DNA from: Pseudomonas entomophila
GTDB taxonomy: Bacteria > Pseudomonadota > Gammaproteobacteria > Pseudomonadales > Pseudomonadaceae
Assembly: GCF_029478665.1 (NCBI RefSeq)
Contig: NZ_JARPQB010000002.1
Coordinates: 62,001-126,000, forward strand
Length of the DNA stretch: 64,000 nt
Direction: 5' to 3'
The position numbers were made by a program, and so were the translations under genes. This document shows, piece by piece, positions 51,422-61,100 of the stretch (the stretch's first letter is position 1; the number at the start of each line of letters is the position of its first letter). The notes under the pieces were generated by a model. That model did not search any database and had not been told where the DNA came from. It worked only from the letters and a program-made list of their open reading frames with translations.

Positions 51422-53095
51422 ATGAAAACAATTCTAGAGGCCTTGGCGGTTGCCGCCGCGCTTCCTGGCGGCCGTGGTTTCCACGCTCTGAAAAATGGCA
51501 AGGTGAGCGCCAGCCTGAGCTATGCCGAACTGCAACAGCGTGCTGAGAAAAGAGGCGCTCAACTGCGCCGCGAGCTCGAATTGGGCGAGCGTGTGGGGCT
51601 GATCTTTTTCAACGAAACAGACTTCATCGAGCTGTTTTTCTCGATCATGATCGCAGGCGCGGTGCCGGTCCCGATCGCCCCGCCGCAACCGTTCTCGCCG
51701 CTCAATGGGTTCTACAGGCGTGTTGGCTTGATTGCGCGTCAGTCATCGATCAAACGCTTTTTCGTGTCGACCTCCATCAGCGAGGACGTTCGCGAGACCT
51801 TGGGCGTTGACACCGCCTCCGTCGTCCAGACGATTGACGAGCACAACGTTGCCGTGACATGCGGAGAGCCGATCCCCTGCGATCACTCCGAGACCCGTTG
51901 CGAGGTCGCACTGGTCCAATACACCTCAGGCAGCACGTCGGACCCCAAAGGGGTGGTCGTGTCGCACAGCAACCTCATCCTGAACGTGCTCGCCATGCGC
52001 GAATCGTTCGCCATGAGCCCGACGTCCTCTGGCGTGACATGGCTGCCCTTCTTTCATGACATGGGCTTGATCGGCGGGTTGTTGCTGCCGATCGCCTCCG
52101 GGTCGGACGCATACATCATGCGAACCGCTGAATTCATAAAGTCCCCCCTGTTGTGGTTGAAAGCCATCTCTGATTTCTCGTTGGAAATTTCCCCGGCCCC
52201 CAACTTCGCCTACCGATACTGCCTCGAACGTCATGACCCTCAAGCGCCCTTGCAGCTGGATCTGAGCAGATGGCGCTCGGCAACCAGCGGCGCGGAGCCC
52301 ATCAATCCGGGTGTCATGCGTGCGTTTTCGCAAGTGTTCGAGCCCCATGGTTTCAACCCCGCCGCGATCATGCCGTTGTATGGCATGGCGGAAGCCACCT
52401 TGGGCGCCACGTTTTCAACGCTGGGGCAAGGTATGCGAAGCGTCTTCGTAGACCGCGATGCCTTGCGCCAGGGCAACGTCTCGGTCGTCGCCGAAGGTGC
52501 CCCTGGCGCCAAGGAGGTTGTCTGCTGTGGCACACCTATCAGGCACGTTGCCGTGGCCATCCATGCCGAAGGGTCAGCCCCGTCGGCTACCCCCCTGCTG
52601 CTCGGTGAGATTGCCCTCAAAGGCGAATCGGTATGCAGTGCCTACGACAACGATCCCGCCAATACCGCAAGCATGCTCAGGGATGGCTGGTTCATGACCG
52701 GAGACGTGGGCTTCCTGTACAACGACAACCTCTATGTCGTAGGCCGGAACAAAGAAGTCATCATCATCCATGGTTCGAACTATTTCGCCAACGACATCGA
52801 AAGCTGCTGTGCCGAGGCCCCGGGCGTTCGCGGCGTGGCCGCCATTGCGCTGGTCGACTCGGACGAGGAAGGCTGCGCCCTGCTCGTGGTGCCAGCCAAA
52901 GGCACGGACCCGGCATACCTGGCCACCACCCTGCGACGCAAGATAAGTGGCGAGTTGGGCATCAATGTCCGCGACATCCAGTTCATCCAGGCCAGCCACC
53001 TGCTCAAGACCACGAGTGGCAAGATCGACCGCGCCAGGATGAAAGCTTTCTACATCGACACCTTCCTGACACCCATGGAGACTGCCGCGCCATGA
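51422..53095 (+). CDS. Fatty acyl-AMP ligase (FAAL)
   Basis: A 557-residue adenylating enzyme. VQYTSGSTSDPKGVVVSHSNL is the P-loop; WLPFFHDMGLIGGLLLPI is a hallmark of FAALs (rather than acyl-CoA ligases); YGMAEAT and the terminal TTSGKIDR (catalytic Lys) complete the fold. It would activate a fatty acid as acyl-AMP and load it onto the ACP encoded just upstream. AAGGA precedes ATG 51422. Its stop overlaps the next start (ATGA). FAAL plus ACP plus a diiron enzyme defines a dedicated acyl-ACP line distinct from fatty acid synthesis. Confidence 0.88.
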   Translation: MKTILEALAVAAALPGGRGFHALKNGKVSASLSYAELQQRAEKRGAQLRRELELGERVGLIFFNETDFIELFFSIMIAGAVPVPIAPPQPFSPLNGFYRRVGLIARQSSIKRFFVSTSISEDVRETLGVDTASVVQTIDEHNVAVTCGEPIPCDHSETRCEVALVQYTSGSTSDPKGVVVSHSNLILNVLAMRESFAMSPTSSGVTWLPFFHDMGLIGGLLLPIASGSDAYIMRTAEFIKSPLLWLKAISDFSLEISPAPNFAYRYCLERHDPQAPLQLDLSRWRSATSGAEPINPGVMRAFSQVFEPHGFNPAAIMPLYGMAEATLGATFSTLGQGMRSVFVDRDALRQGNVSVVAEGAPGAKEVVCCGTPIRHVAVAIHAEGSAPSATPLLLGEIALKGESVCSAYDNDPANTASMLRDGWFMTGDVGFLYNDNLYVVGRNKEVIIIHGSNYFANDIESCCAEAPGVRGVAAIALVDSDEEGCALLVVPAKGTDPAYLATTLRRKISGELGINVRDIQFIQASHLLKTTSGKIDRARMKAFYIDTFLTPMETAAP

Positions 53096-53625
53096 ACCTG
53101 TTCTTTCGCTTGCTGTGCCTGTTGCTGGTGGCGCTGTTGTCGCGTGGGAAAAAAGCGGAAAGCTATCGTCAGCCATCGACCCTTCGGCTGACCGTCGCTG
53201 CGCTGGATATCGATTTGAACATGCACATCAACAATGGCCGCTACCTCTCCTTGGCCGACCTGGGCAGAATCCAGTTCTTGCACAAGACAGGCGTGCTGCC
53301 AGGTATCCTGAAAAACCGCTGGATGCCCTTGGTGGGGAGTGTCGACATTGACTACAAGAAGTCGATCAAGCTGTTCCAGCGCTTCCATATCAAGACTGAA
53401 CTGATGTACTGGGACGAGAAATGGTTTTATTTCCAGCACACATTCATCGTCAACGGCACGATTTCGGCGGTGGCAAACGTCAAATCGCTGCTGATCGACC
53501 GTTCACGCAAGACCGTGCCGCCAGCTGCGGTCTTTGCGCTGCTGGGCGACATCCCCACCCCACCCGAACTGCCCGAGAGCATTGCCGGCTGGGTGGCGGC
53601 CAAGGCCCCACGCCCTACCGCTTGA
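53092..53625 (+). CDS. THEM6-like (4HBT_2) hot-dog thioesterase with N-terminal membrane anchor
   Basis: A 177-residue protein. Residues 1-17 (MNLFFRLLCLLLVALLS) form a hydrophobic helix that ends at basic GKKAE, so an inner-membrane anchor is likely. The hot-dog part contains LDIDLNMHINNGRYLSLADLGR, the 4HBT_2/THEM6 signature. Such a tethered thioesterase could release the modified chain at the membrane, or be a transferase. Overlap with the FAAL gene is ATGA. It ends the operon. Confidence 0.82.
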   Translation: MNLFFRLLCLLLVALLSRGKKAESYRQPSTLRLTVAALDIDLNMHINNGRYLSLADLGRIQFLHKTGVLPGILKNRWMPLVGSVDIDYKKSIKLFQRFHIKTELMYWDEKWFYFQHTFIVNGTISAVANVKSLLIDRSRKTVPPAAVFALLGDIPTPPELPESIAGWVAAKAPRPTA

Positions 53626-53825
53626 GCCCGGCCAGGCGCGGGACGCTTCACGTACATGCGGCCATGCGTACTGGCTACCTGGAAAACCTGTCCATCGATT
53701 CACTCGGCTGCTGAATCTTTGACGAGTGCCTTGTATCCTTGCCTGATTCGGAAAATAGCCTTGTGCCATGGCCATCAGGCAATGGCTGCCGCCACTGGCA
53801 CTTAGACTTCCCTCCAGGTACTGAC

Positions 53826-55352
53826 GTGAAGCGTGACATCCACCTTGTGTTCCTCCTGTTATTGGTCATCGCCTGTTCGCTGGCATCATTGACACTGTGG
53901 AAGGTGGTGGCTTCACGGGAACGGGCGCTGGAGGACATCAACACCCACAGCCTCAACTTGACCCAGGCCCTGGCTACCTATTCCGAAGGTATCGTCAAGC
54001 AAAGCTCGATGATCCTCCTCGGCCTGGTCGAGCGCCTGGAGACGGAGGGCAGCGGAGTGGTCCAGATCGAGCGCCTGAGCCAGTTGGTCAGCCGCCAGCA
54101 GCCCCTGATGCCGCAGATGAGCGGTGTCACCATCTACGACAGGGACGGTCGCTGGCTGATGTCCTCCAACCGGCCAATCCCGGCAGGCGCCAACAGCAGC
54201 GACCGCGCCTATTTCATCCATCACCGCGACGACCCGTCCCCCGAGCCCTTCATCGGCCCGCCGATCCGCAGCCGCTCCAACCAGGAGTGGGTGATCACCG
54301 TCAGCCGTCGGTTCAATGGCCCGGACGGCGAATTTGCCGGCGTGGTGGCGGTGACCCTGGGGATCGAGAACTTCCTGCGCCTGTTCGGCAAGATCGACGT
54401 GGGCCAGGACGGCGCGATCGGCCTGTCGCATACCGACGGTTCGCTGCTGGTGCGTTACCCGTTCCGCGAGCAGGACATGGGCCGCAATTTCTCCAAGTCG
54501 CCGATCTATGCCAAGTACCTGGTCGATCAGTCGGTGGGCACCGCGTCGTTCACCTCCAGCCTGGACGGCGTGGAGCGGTTGTACGCCTTTCGCAAGAGCG
54601 ACAGGCTGCCGCTGCTGACCACGGTGGCCCTGGGCAAGCGCGAGGCGCTGGCGGCCTGGCGGCTGGAGGCGTTGCTGTCGCTGCTGGTGGTCGCCGGCCT
54701 GCTGGCCCTGACCGGGGTCATCGGCTGGATGCTGATCCGCGCTATCCGCCGGCGCATCACAGTGCAGGATCAGTTGCGGGAGGCGCAACAACAGTTGCTC
54801 GTCAGCAACCAGCAGCTCGAACGCCTGGCGATGAACGATGCGCTGACGGGCCTGGCCAACCGGCGCCGCTTCGACGAAACGCTGGCCCTGGAGGCCCGTC
54901 GGGCCCAGAGGGACGACACATCGCTGGCCTTGCTGATGGTCGATATCGACCACTTCAAGCGCTACAACGACACCTATGGCCACCCTGCCGGTGATGCCTG
55001 CCTGCAACGGGTCGCCCAGGTGCTGGCGGCGTGCATCCGCCGCCCTACCGACCTGCTGGCCCGCTACGGTGGCGAGGAAATGGCCGTGATCCTGCCCAAC
55101 ACCGACAGTGTCGGCGCGGCGGTGGTCGCGCAGCAGATGCTCGCTCGGTTGGCGCTTGAAGCGATCGTTCATCAGGGCAGCCCCTTCGCGCGGGTCACGG
55201 TGAGTATCGGTGTGGTCAGCGTTCCGGGGCCTGCACTGGATGGCTGGCAATCGTTGCTCGGCTCGGCGGACCAGGCGCTCTACCGCGCCAAGGAAGCGGG
55301 GCGCAATCGCTTGCAGATCGGCGAGTGCAGGCCCGTTGGCGCAAATCAATGA
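53826..55352 (+). CDS. dCACHE-GGDEF diguanylate cyclase
   Basis: A 508-residue sensor enzyme. N-terminal TM helix (VFLLLLVIACSLASL), periplasmic double-CACHE-type sensor (about 40-290), second TM helix (LLSLLVVAGLLALTGVIGWML), short coiled coil, and a GGDEF domain with GGEEM at 415-419. An RPTD inhibitory-site sequence lies five residues before, so both the active and product-inhibition sites are present. It makes c-di-GMP from two GTP in response to an extracytoplasmic signal. The start is GTG 53826 with AGG-type site; a TTG at 53739 would add a hydrophilic extension. No EAL domain. Confidence 0.88.
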   Translation: MKRDIHLVFLLLLVIACSLASLTLWKVVASRERALEDINTHSLNLTQALATYSEGIVKQSSMILLGLVERLETEGSGVVQIERLSQLVSRQQPLMPQMSGVTIYDRDGRWLMSSNRPIPAGANSSDRAYFIHHRDDPSPEPFIGPPIRSRSNQEWVITVSRRFNGPDGEFAGVVAVTLGIENFLRLFGKIDVGQDGAIGLSHTDGSLLVRYPFREQDMGRNFSKSPIYAKYLVDQSVGTASFTSSLDGVERLYAFRKSDRLPLLTTVALGKREALAAWRLEALLSLLVVAGLLALTGVIGWMLIRAIRRRITVQDQLREAQQQLLVSNQQLERLAMNDALTGLANRRRFDETLALEARRAQRDDTSLALLMVDIDHFKRYNDTYGHPAGDACLQRVAQVLAACIRRPTDLLARYGGEEMAVILPNTDSVGAAVVAQQMLARLALEAIVHQGSPFARVTVSIGVVSVPGPALDGWQSLLGSADQALYRAKEAGRNRLQIGECRPVGANQ

Positions 55353-55375
55353 CACGGTCACCGCAGAGCGGCGCC

Positions 55376-56398
55376 TCAGGCGGCCGGCTCGACCTGGGGG
55401 CCTGGCACATTCGTCCCCACGCCTTCAGGCAAGTACGGACGAATCTCCTCCAGTTCGTCGCTGCCCAGCCGTACCTGCATGGCCGCCAACAACCCCTCCA
55501 CTTGCGCCGGACGCCGGGCACCGACGATAGCGCCCGTCACCACCGGCGCCCGCAGTACCCAGGCGATGGCCACCGCCGCGGCACTCACGCCGTGCCGCGC
55601 ACCGATCTGCGCCAGGACCTCTACCAACGCCAGGTTCTTGCTCAGGCGAGGCTCCTGGAAGTCCGCGCTGCGTGATTTGCGCCAGTCATCCGCGGGCAAC
55701 TGTGCAATCCGCTCGCGCGTCATGCTCCCGGCCAGCAGTCCGGACTGGAGGGTGGAATAGGCGATGACACCGATCCTGGCGGCCTCGCAATACGGCAGGA
55801 TCTGTCCTTCGACATCGCGCATGAGCGCCGAGTACGGCGGCTGCAGGCAAGCGATCTCGGTCACCGCCTGGGCCCGTTCGAGTTGTGCGACATCGAAATT
55901 CGACACCCCGATCGCGCGAATCTTGCCCTGCTCTTTTGCCTTGGCCAAGGTGGCCAGGCCTGCCTCGATACCCTCACTGCTGCCGCCCGGCGGAAATGCC
56001 GGCCAGTGGATCTGGTAGAGATCGATCACCTCGACCGCCAGCCGCCGAAGGCTGTCCTCGATTTCTGTCATCAGTGATCGCGGTGCAAGCGAGTGGGAAA
56101 TCTCACCGGTCGCACGGTCCCACACCAGGCTGCCCTTGGTAAACACCAGCGGGCGGCGCGAGCCCGGCAGCTTGCGCAGCAACTGCCCGACCACAGCCTC
56201 GGCATGGCCCAGCCCGTACACCGCCGCGGTGTCGATCCAGTTCACGCCCCGCGCCACCGCATGCTCCAGCGCCGCCAGGCTATCGGCGTCATCCTGCGCG
56301 CCCCAGCTGTACGCCCAGCCCTGCCCGGCCATGGCCCACGTTCCCATCCCGATGGGCGAAACCCACAAATCAGAGGTCCCCAGACGCTTCTTCTGCAT
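55376..56398 (-). CDS. Aldo/keto reductase
   Basis: A 340-residue protein. NWIDTAAVYGLG has the catalytic Asp/Tyr, VFTKGS the Lys and YQIHWP the His of the aldo/keto reductase barrel; TGAIVGARRP is the NADPH loop. It is probably a general aldehyde or ketone reductase, or a class similar to Tas/YajO. GAGG stands 5 bases before ATG 56398. It is divergent from a LysR regulator (56491) across 92 bases, and this arrangement suggests LysR control with the ligand as the inducer. Confidence 0.88.
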   Translation of the reverse strand: MQKKRLGTSDLWVSPIGMGTWAMAGQGWAYSWGAQDDADSLAALEHAVARGVNWIDTAAVYGLGHAEAVVGQLLRKLPGSRRPLVFTKGSLVWDRATGEISHSLAPRSLMTEIEDSLRRLAVEVIDLYQIHWPAFPPGGSSEGIEAGLATLAKAKEQGKIRAIGVSNFDVAQLERAQAVTEIACLQPPYSALMRDVEGQILPYCEAARIGVIAYSTLQSGLLAGSMTRERIAQLPADDWRKSRSADFQEPRLSKNLALVEVLAQIGARHGVSAAAVAIAWVLRAPVVTGAIVGARRPAQVEGLLAAMQVRLGSDELEEIRPYLPEGVGTNVPGPQVEPAA

Positions 56399-56490
56399 AA
56401 CCACCTCGTTTCAATGAAGGTACACAGTATCGAGGCGCCCAATACCAACGATAAGATAGGCAATCCAACACGAACTACTGAAGCAGGCTC

Positions 56491-57390
56491 ATGAAAACAC
56501 ACTGCGACCTTTCCGAACTCGACGCTTTCGCGGCGGTCGCCCGACACCGCAGTTTTCGCAAGGCGGCGGATGAACGAGGTGTGTCGCCGTCGGCCCTGAG
56601 CCACGCCATGCGGGCCCTGGAACAACGCCTGGGGGTGCGCCTGCTCAACCGCACCACGCGCAGTGTGACGCCCACGCAAGCCGGGGACGAACTGCTGGCC
56701 ACGCTGCAGCCCGCCTTGGCGGACGTCGTTGCCGCGCTGCAGAAGCTGACAGCCCGTCAGCAGGTCCCCACCGGCAATCTGCGGCTGAACGTCTCGCGCG
56801 CTGCCGCACGCCTCGTCATCGGGCCTTTGCTGGCCCCGTTCATGGCGGCTTACCCGCGTATCAACGTGGAACTGGTCGCCGACGATGGGCTGGCCGACAT
56901 CGTGGCCGAAGGGTTCGATGCGGGGGTGCGCTTTGGTGAAAGCCTTGCCGGCGACATGATTGCCGTTCCGATCGGTCCCCCCCAGGTCTTCGTCACCGTG
57001 GCCGCGCCCGGGTATCTCGAGGCCCATGGTGTGCCACGGTCACCGCGCGACTTGCTTGAGCACCGCTGTATCGGCAGGCGTTTTCCCAGCGGCAAGCTCT
57101 ACGCCTGGGAGTACCTGGCCAACGGGCAACCCACACGCCTGGCAGTGCCGGGAACATTGGTGCTGGAAGATGACGGGCTGATGGTCCAGGCAGCGAAGGA
57201 TGGCGCAGGGATTGCCTATGTGTATGAGCAGTTGGCCAGGGAAGACCTGGCCCTTGGGCCGTTGCGGGAAATCCTCGCCGACTGCAAAGCCCTGCCCAGC
57301 CGGTTCTTCATCTACTACGCCAGCCGGCGCCACGTGCCGCCAGCGCTCCAGGCATTCATCGCGTTCGCGCGTGAGCGCACTGCGCCATGA
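56491..57390 (+). CDS. LysR-family transcriptional regulator
   Basis: A 299-residue regulator with an N-terminal winged helix (LDAFAAVARHRSFRKAADERGVSPSALSHAMRALEQRLGVRLLNRTTRSV) and the usual periplasmic-binding-protein-like effector domain (GPLLAPFMAAYPRINVELVADDGL ... PQVFVTVAAPGYL). It most likely controls the divergent aldo/keto reductase and itself. The shared 92-base region holds A+T-rich segments but no clear T-N11-A site I would assert. The stretch from 57391 to 57690 contains no supportable gene. Confidence 0.9.
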   Translation: MKTHCDLSELDAFAAVARHRSFRKAADERGVSPSALSHAMRALEQRLGVRLLNRTTRSVTPTQAGDELLATLQPALADVVAALQKLTARQQVPTGNLRLNVSRAAARLVIGPLLAPFMAAYPRINVELVADDGLADIVAEGFDAGVRFGESLAGDMIAVPIGPPQVFVTVAAPGYLEAHGVPRSPRDLLEHRCIGRRFPSGKLYAWEYLANGQPTRLAVPGTLVLEDDGLMVQAAKDGAGIAYVYEQLAREDLALGPLREILADCKALPSRFFIYYASRRHVPPALQAFIAFARERTAP

Positions 57391-57690
57391 CCGCTCGCGC
57401 GTTGGCAACGAGGGGCCGGCTCACCCGACAACACCCGCGCGGTTCTTCAAGATGGCAATGACACCCTGGTCGGCACGCAGGTAGCCTTCGGCAGTCACGT
57501 GGTACTCCTGCAGCCGGGTGTTATCCCGAACCGATCCAGCGTATCGCTCGATCGCGCCGTCTGACGCGAATTCACTGGCTGAGTATCCGCCCCCCGGAAC
57601 ACGCCAATTGCCCCACCATTGAATGCGACAGGGTGATCACGTACCCTGCGAAACGCCCGCAAGACGGCCACATTGCCCATGGATGGAAGC

Positions 57691-58152
57691 ATGTTCCCAA
57701 GAAGTAAGTTAGTTCCAGAACTGATCGTTACCGACCTTCAGAGAAGCTTGGCATTCTGGGTGTCTGATCTCGGTTTCCAAGTAGCCTATCGGCGCCCTGA
57801 GGAGGGCTTCGCCTACCTGGACCTAGGGGGTGCCCAGATCATGCTCGAACAAGTCAATCTGCAAGATCAATGGATCACCGGGCGACTGGAAGCCCCCTTG
57901 GGCAGGGGTATCAACTTTCAGATCGATGTCGGCGAAGTCGCACCTGTCATCGAGCGCCTGAACCGCCGTGGATGGCCACTGTTCCAGGCCTGCGAGGATG
58001 CCTGGTACAGGGCGGGGGCCGTCGAGGTAGGGCAGCGCCAGTTCCTGGTCCAGGACCCCGATGGGTACCTGCTCAGGCTTGCCGAACGACTCGGCGAACG
58101 CCCCCTGCCCCCTACAGCGCTCCCGTCGGATGCCGTCACTGCGCCGGCTTGA
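57691..58152 (+). CDS. VOC-family (glyoxalase/bleomycin resistance-like) protein
   Basis: A 153-residue protein built of two beta-alpha-beta-beta-beta units, with VPELIVTDLQRSLAFWVSDLGFQVAYR opening and QRQFLVQDPDGYLLRLAERLG closing. The Arg-rich groove and late Asp-Pro-Asp-Gly are typical of bleomycin-binding proteins and glyoxalase-like proteins. It could sequester a peptide-type antibiotic, conceivably a self-made one, but the distance from the NRPS operon gives no support. ATG 57691 is the chosen start; ATG 57679 is possible. Its last 17 bases overlap the convergent toxin-like gene. Confidence 0.8.
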   Translation: MFPRSKLVPELIVTDLQRSLAFWVSDLGFQVAYRRPEEGFAYLDLGGAQIMLEQVNLQDQWITGRLEAPLGRGINFQIDVGEVAPVIERLNRRGWPLFQACEDAWYRAGAVEVGQRQFLVQDPDGYLLRLAERLGERPLPPTALPSDAVTAPA

Positions 58153-61100
58153 TCCACACCCCCTCGAGCCAGACATCCTGCCCGCCCTGGGCGTCGCTGA
58201 AGCCCAGACTGGCCAGGTAATCGTCCTCGCCCTCAACAGCCAGGCTGACCCGCACCGCGACATCGCTGTCCAGGTCGATCCGTTGACTCAGCGTATGCCC
58301 TGCCACGCTGGTGGAGGTCAGGCTGAATTGGCCACTGCCGGCCAAGGTCAATGTGCAGCCAACGCGCATTTCGATGCCAAGCGGCGCCTCGAAGGACATG
58401 CCTGTGCTCAAGCGTTCGAACGGCAATCGCAACACGCCCTCTTCGTCACGGGCGCCCTGCGCGCGCAGCAGGTCACTCAGGTCATCACCACCCAGCCCAC
58501 TGCGCAGCGTCCTGGATTGCTGTTCCAGCCCGCTCAATTGCGCCAGCAGCGAATGCCGCAGGCTCGGTAGCTCATCAGGTTGCGACGCCGTGGCGACGAG
58601 GGCGTTGAGCGTGGCGTCGACCGCCGCCTCGGCCTGTTTCGACAGCGCGCCGGTATAGGAGGCAAGCAGCGCGAACGGGGGCGACAGCTGCGCCTTGGTG
58701 TCTGCCGACAAGCCTGCCTGTGCTTGCAGATAGGCCACCACACGCTGACTGCTCCAGCACAACCCCAGTACCTGTTCCAACTGCTGTGCACTGGCCCCGG
58801 CCAGCGCCAGGAACAGGGCCAACCGCGACAGGCAGCCATCGAGCCGTTTCAACTCGCCGGCACAATCAAGCGCAATGCGCCCGTTGTAGGCGGCGATCCA
58901 CTGCTGCTGAAGCGCGTGGCAATCCTGGCCAAGGGCAACGAACAGGCCGTTTTCGCGCAGCAACAAGGTGGCTTCGATGACCCGGTCGTCCTGGAACTTC
59001 ATCTCCACCAGCGGCACTGGCGCGCCGCCATACTGCATGACCAGCTGGCGCGTCGTGTCGTCGCCGACCAGGCTCAGGTCGCAGGCATTGAGCGCATGGC
59101 CCAGGGCCAGGGCACGGCACACCTTCTGTTGACGCCAGCCACCGGCCGGGGCATTGAGGAACGCCTGCACGGCGGCAAGGTCACGCTCGCGCCATTGCTG
59201 GCGGTCCGACTCGATGGTTTCCAATGCCAGGTCGGTCAGGGCCAGCCGCGCAAAGCGGTCGAACATCAGCGTCAGCAGGAATGGCGTGTTGCTCAGTTGC
59301 GCCGTGGGTAACCGCAGGTTCTGCCCTGCATCGCGCACGACAATACCTCGGCTGGCGTGTTGCAGGGCCTGCGCGCTGTCCAGTACCTGGTCGAGCAAGC
59401 GGGCGAAGAAGCCCTTGTCCTGCTGCAGGCTCACCAGGAAGTGCCGGGACTTGGCCAGCGGTGCATCCACCAACTCCACCACGCTATCCAGGATGCTCAA
59501 CGGGTTTTCCAGCTTGCCGGCATACAGCGTCTGCACATGCAGGTAGCGGCGGACCAGCGGGAACGCTACCGCGGTCGACAACCACACCTTGCTGGAGCGA
59601 TCGATGCTGTCTGTGGTCTGGGCTGCATGGTAATAGGCAAAGCACTCGGCGAAGTGATCGGTGGCCATGACCCGGGCGCGGTTCATCACCTCGGCGCTTT
59701 CGAAGCTGTCGAAGCACAGGTTGGCCAGTGGCCGTTCGATTCCGCCCGCCAGCAGCTTGTGGCGCATGCCGCTTTCCAGGCGGTCGCGCATCTGCTGCAG
59801 GCGCTGTGGATCCTCGCTCAAGGCAATCAGGGCCGGGGTGTTGCCACGCTCACGCTCGGCGTTGCGGACCACCACATCGATCTCGTTGAGCTCGGCCAGC
59901 AGTTGGGTGTTCATCAGGGCATTCAGCCCGTCCAGGTCGGCCCTGAAGCCTTGGTTGGCCAGTTCGATGCGGTTGGCCAGGTCGTCATGGCTCCAGACGA
60001 TGCTGGCCAGTACCTGCTGGGTGGACCCACGGATCTCATTACGGGTCATGCGCATGCCGCTGATCAGCGCCTCGTTCAACCGGTCGAGGTGCTGGGTCAG
60101 CTCCATGGACATGTCGTCCAGCTGGCGTTGCAAGCCATCGAAGCGGGCATCGACCTGATGGTTGAACACACTGATCTGCCAGGTCAGGCTCTGGTTCATG
60201 TTCTGCAACTGCTCCATGACCTGGTCGAAGCGCTTGTTCAGTGCTTCGTAGACCTGAGTGATCTGCTGGGAAATGGCCTTGGCCGCTTCCAGGTATGGAT
60301 CGGGCTGCGGGTTGAACATGCTGTAGATGCTGGAGGCCAGGCTCACCACCGACATTGCCGCACCAAACAGCCCCATGGCGCCGCCACTCGACAGGGCATT
60401 GGAAATGGACTTGATGGTGTCGATGGTGGCGATCGTGATGCTGATGGTCAGGTCGACGTAATCCAGCACCGTGTTGAAGTCTTCCGAGCCACTCCAGTCA
60501 CCGGCAAATTTATTGACCAGCGTCCGGGTGAACTTGCTGATCCCCTGTAGCCCCTGCAGCACCTCCCGGGTGTTGTCCAGGCCGCTGTTGAGCTTCTCCA
60601 GCGAGGCCTTGCGATTGGCCAACCGAGCCACCTCCTTGTCGGCGTTGACTTCGGTGGTGCGCTGCTCCTGCATGCGCTCGACATCCTTGCGGCGCTTGTC
60701 GACACTGCTCTTCATCCTGCCGATTTCGGCTTTCTGACCGTTGACCCAACGTGTGACTGCCTGCTCCTGGTCCGCCCGGGTCGCGTTCGGGTCGGGCCTG
60801 GTGCCGCTCTTCTTCGCCACGTACTCGTACTTGCGGCCGGTCGAGGGCAGCAAGTCCAGCTCATCCAGGTCATGGCTCTGGATGTTGATCTGTTTGTTGC
60901 TGCCGTCAATCTCCAGCTTGGCGATATCGATCTTCTTGCTCAGCGGGTGAGCGGACTCGGCCTTCGCCCGGGTGCGCTCGAAATAGTCGCTGAAGTAATC
61001 CTTGCCAGGGCTGGACTTTTCCGCCATTTCCTCGCCAGCGGCCCTGACCCTGGCGATGTAGCTGCTGTGGTCGTCGAAATCCGGGGCATCGGGTTCGTGC

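Noticed and set aside
48559-53625. Isonitrile lipopeptide-type cluster
   Set aside because: FAAL, ACP and thioesterase fit, but there is no 2-oxoglutarate-dependent isonitrile-forming oxygenase and no NRPS nearby in this unit.
49399-53625. Polyyne or terminal-alkyne cluster
   Set aside because: Those use membrane-bound His-box desaturases; the protein here is a soluble ferritin-like diiron type.
57495-57692. Short minus-strand frame in the LysR-VOC gap
   Set aside because: No ribosome-binding site, no family match, and it overlaps the VOC start.
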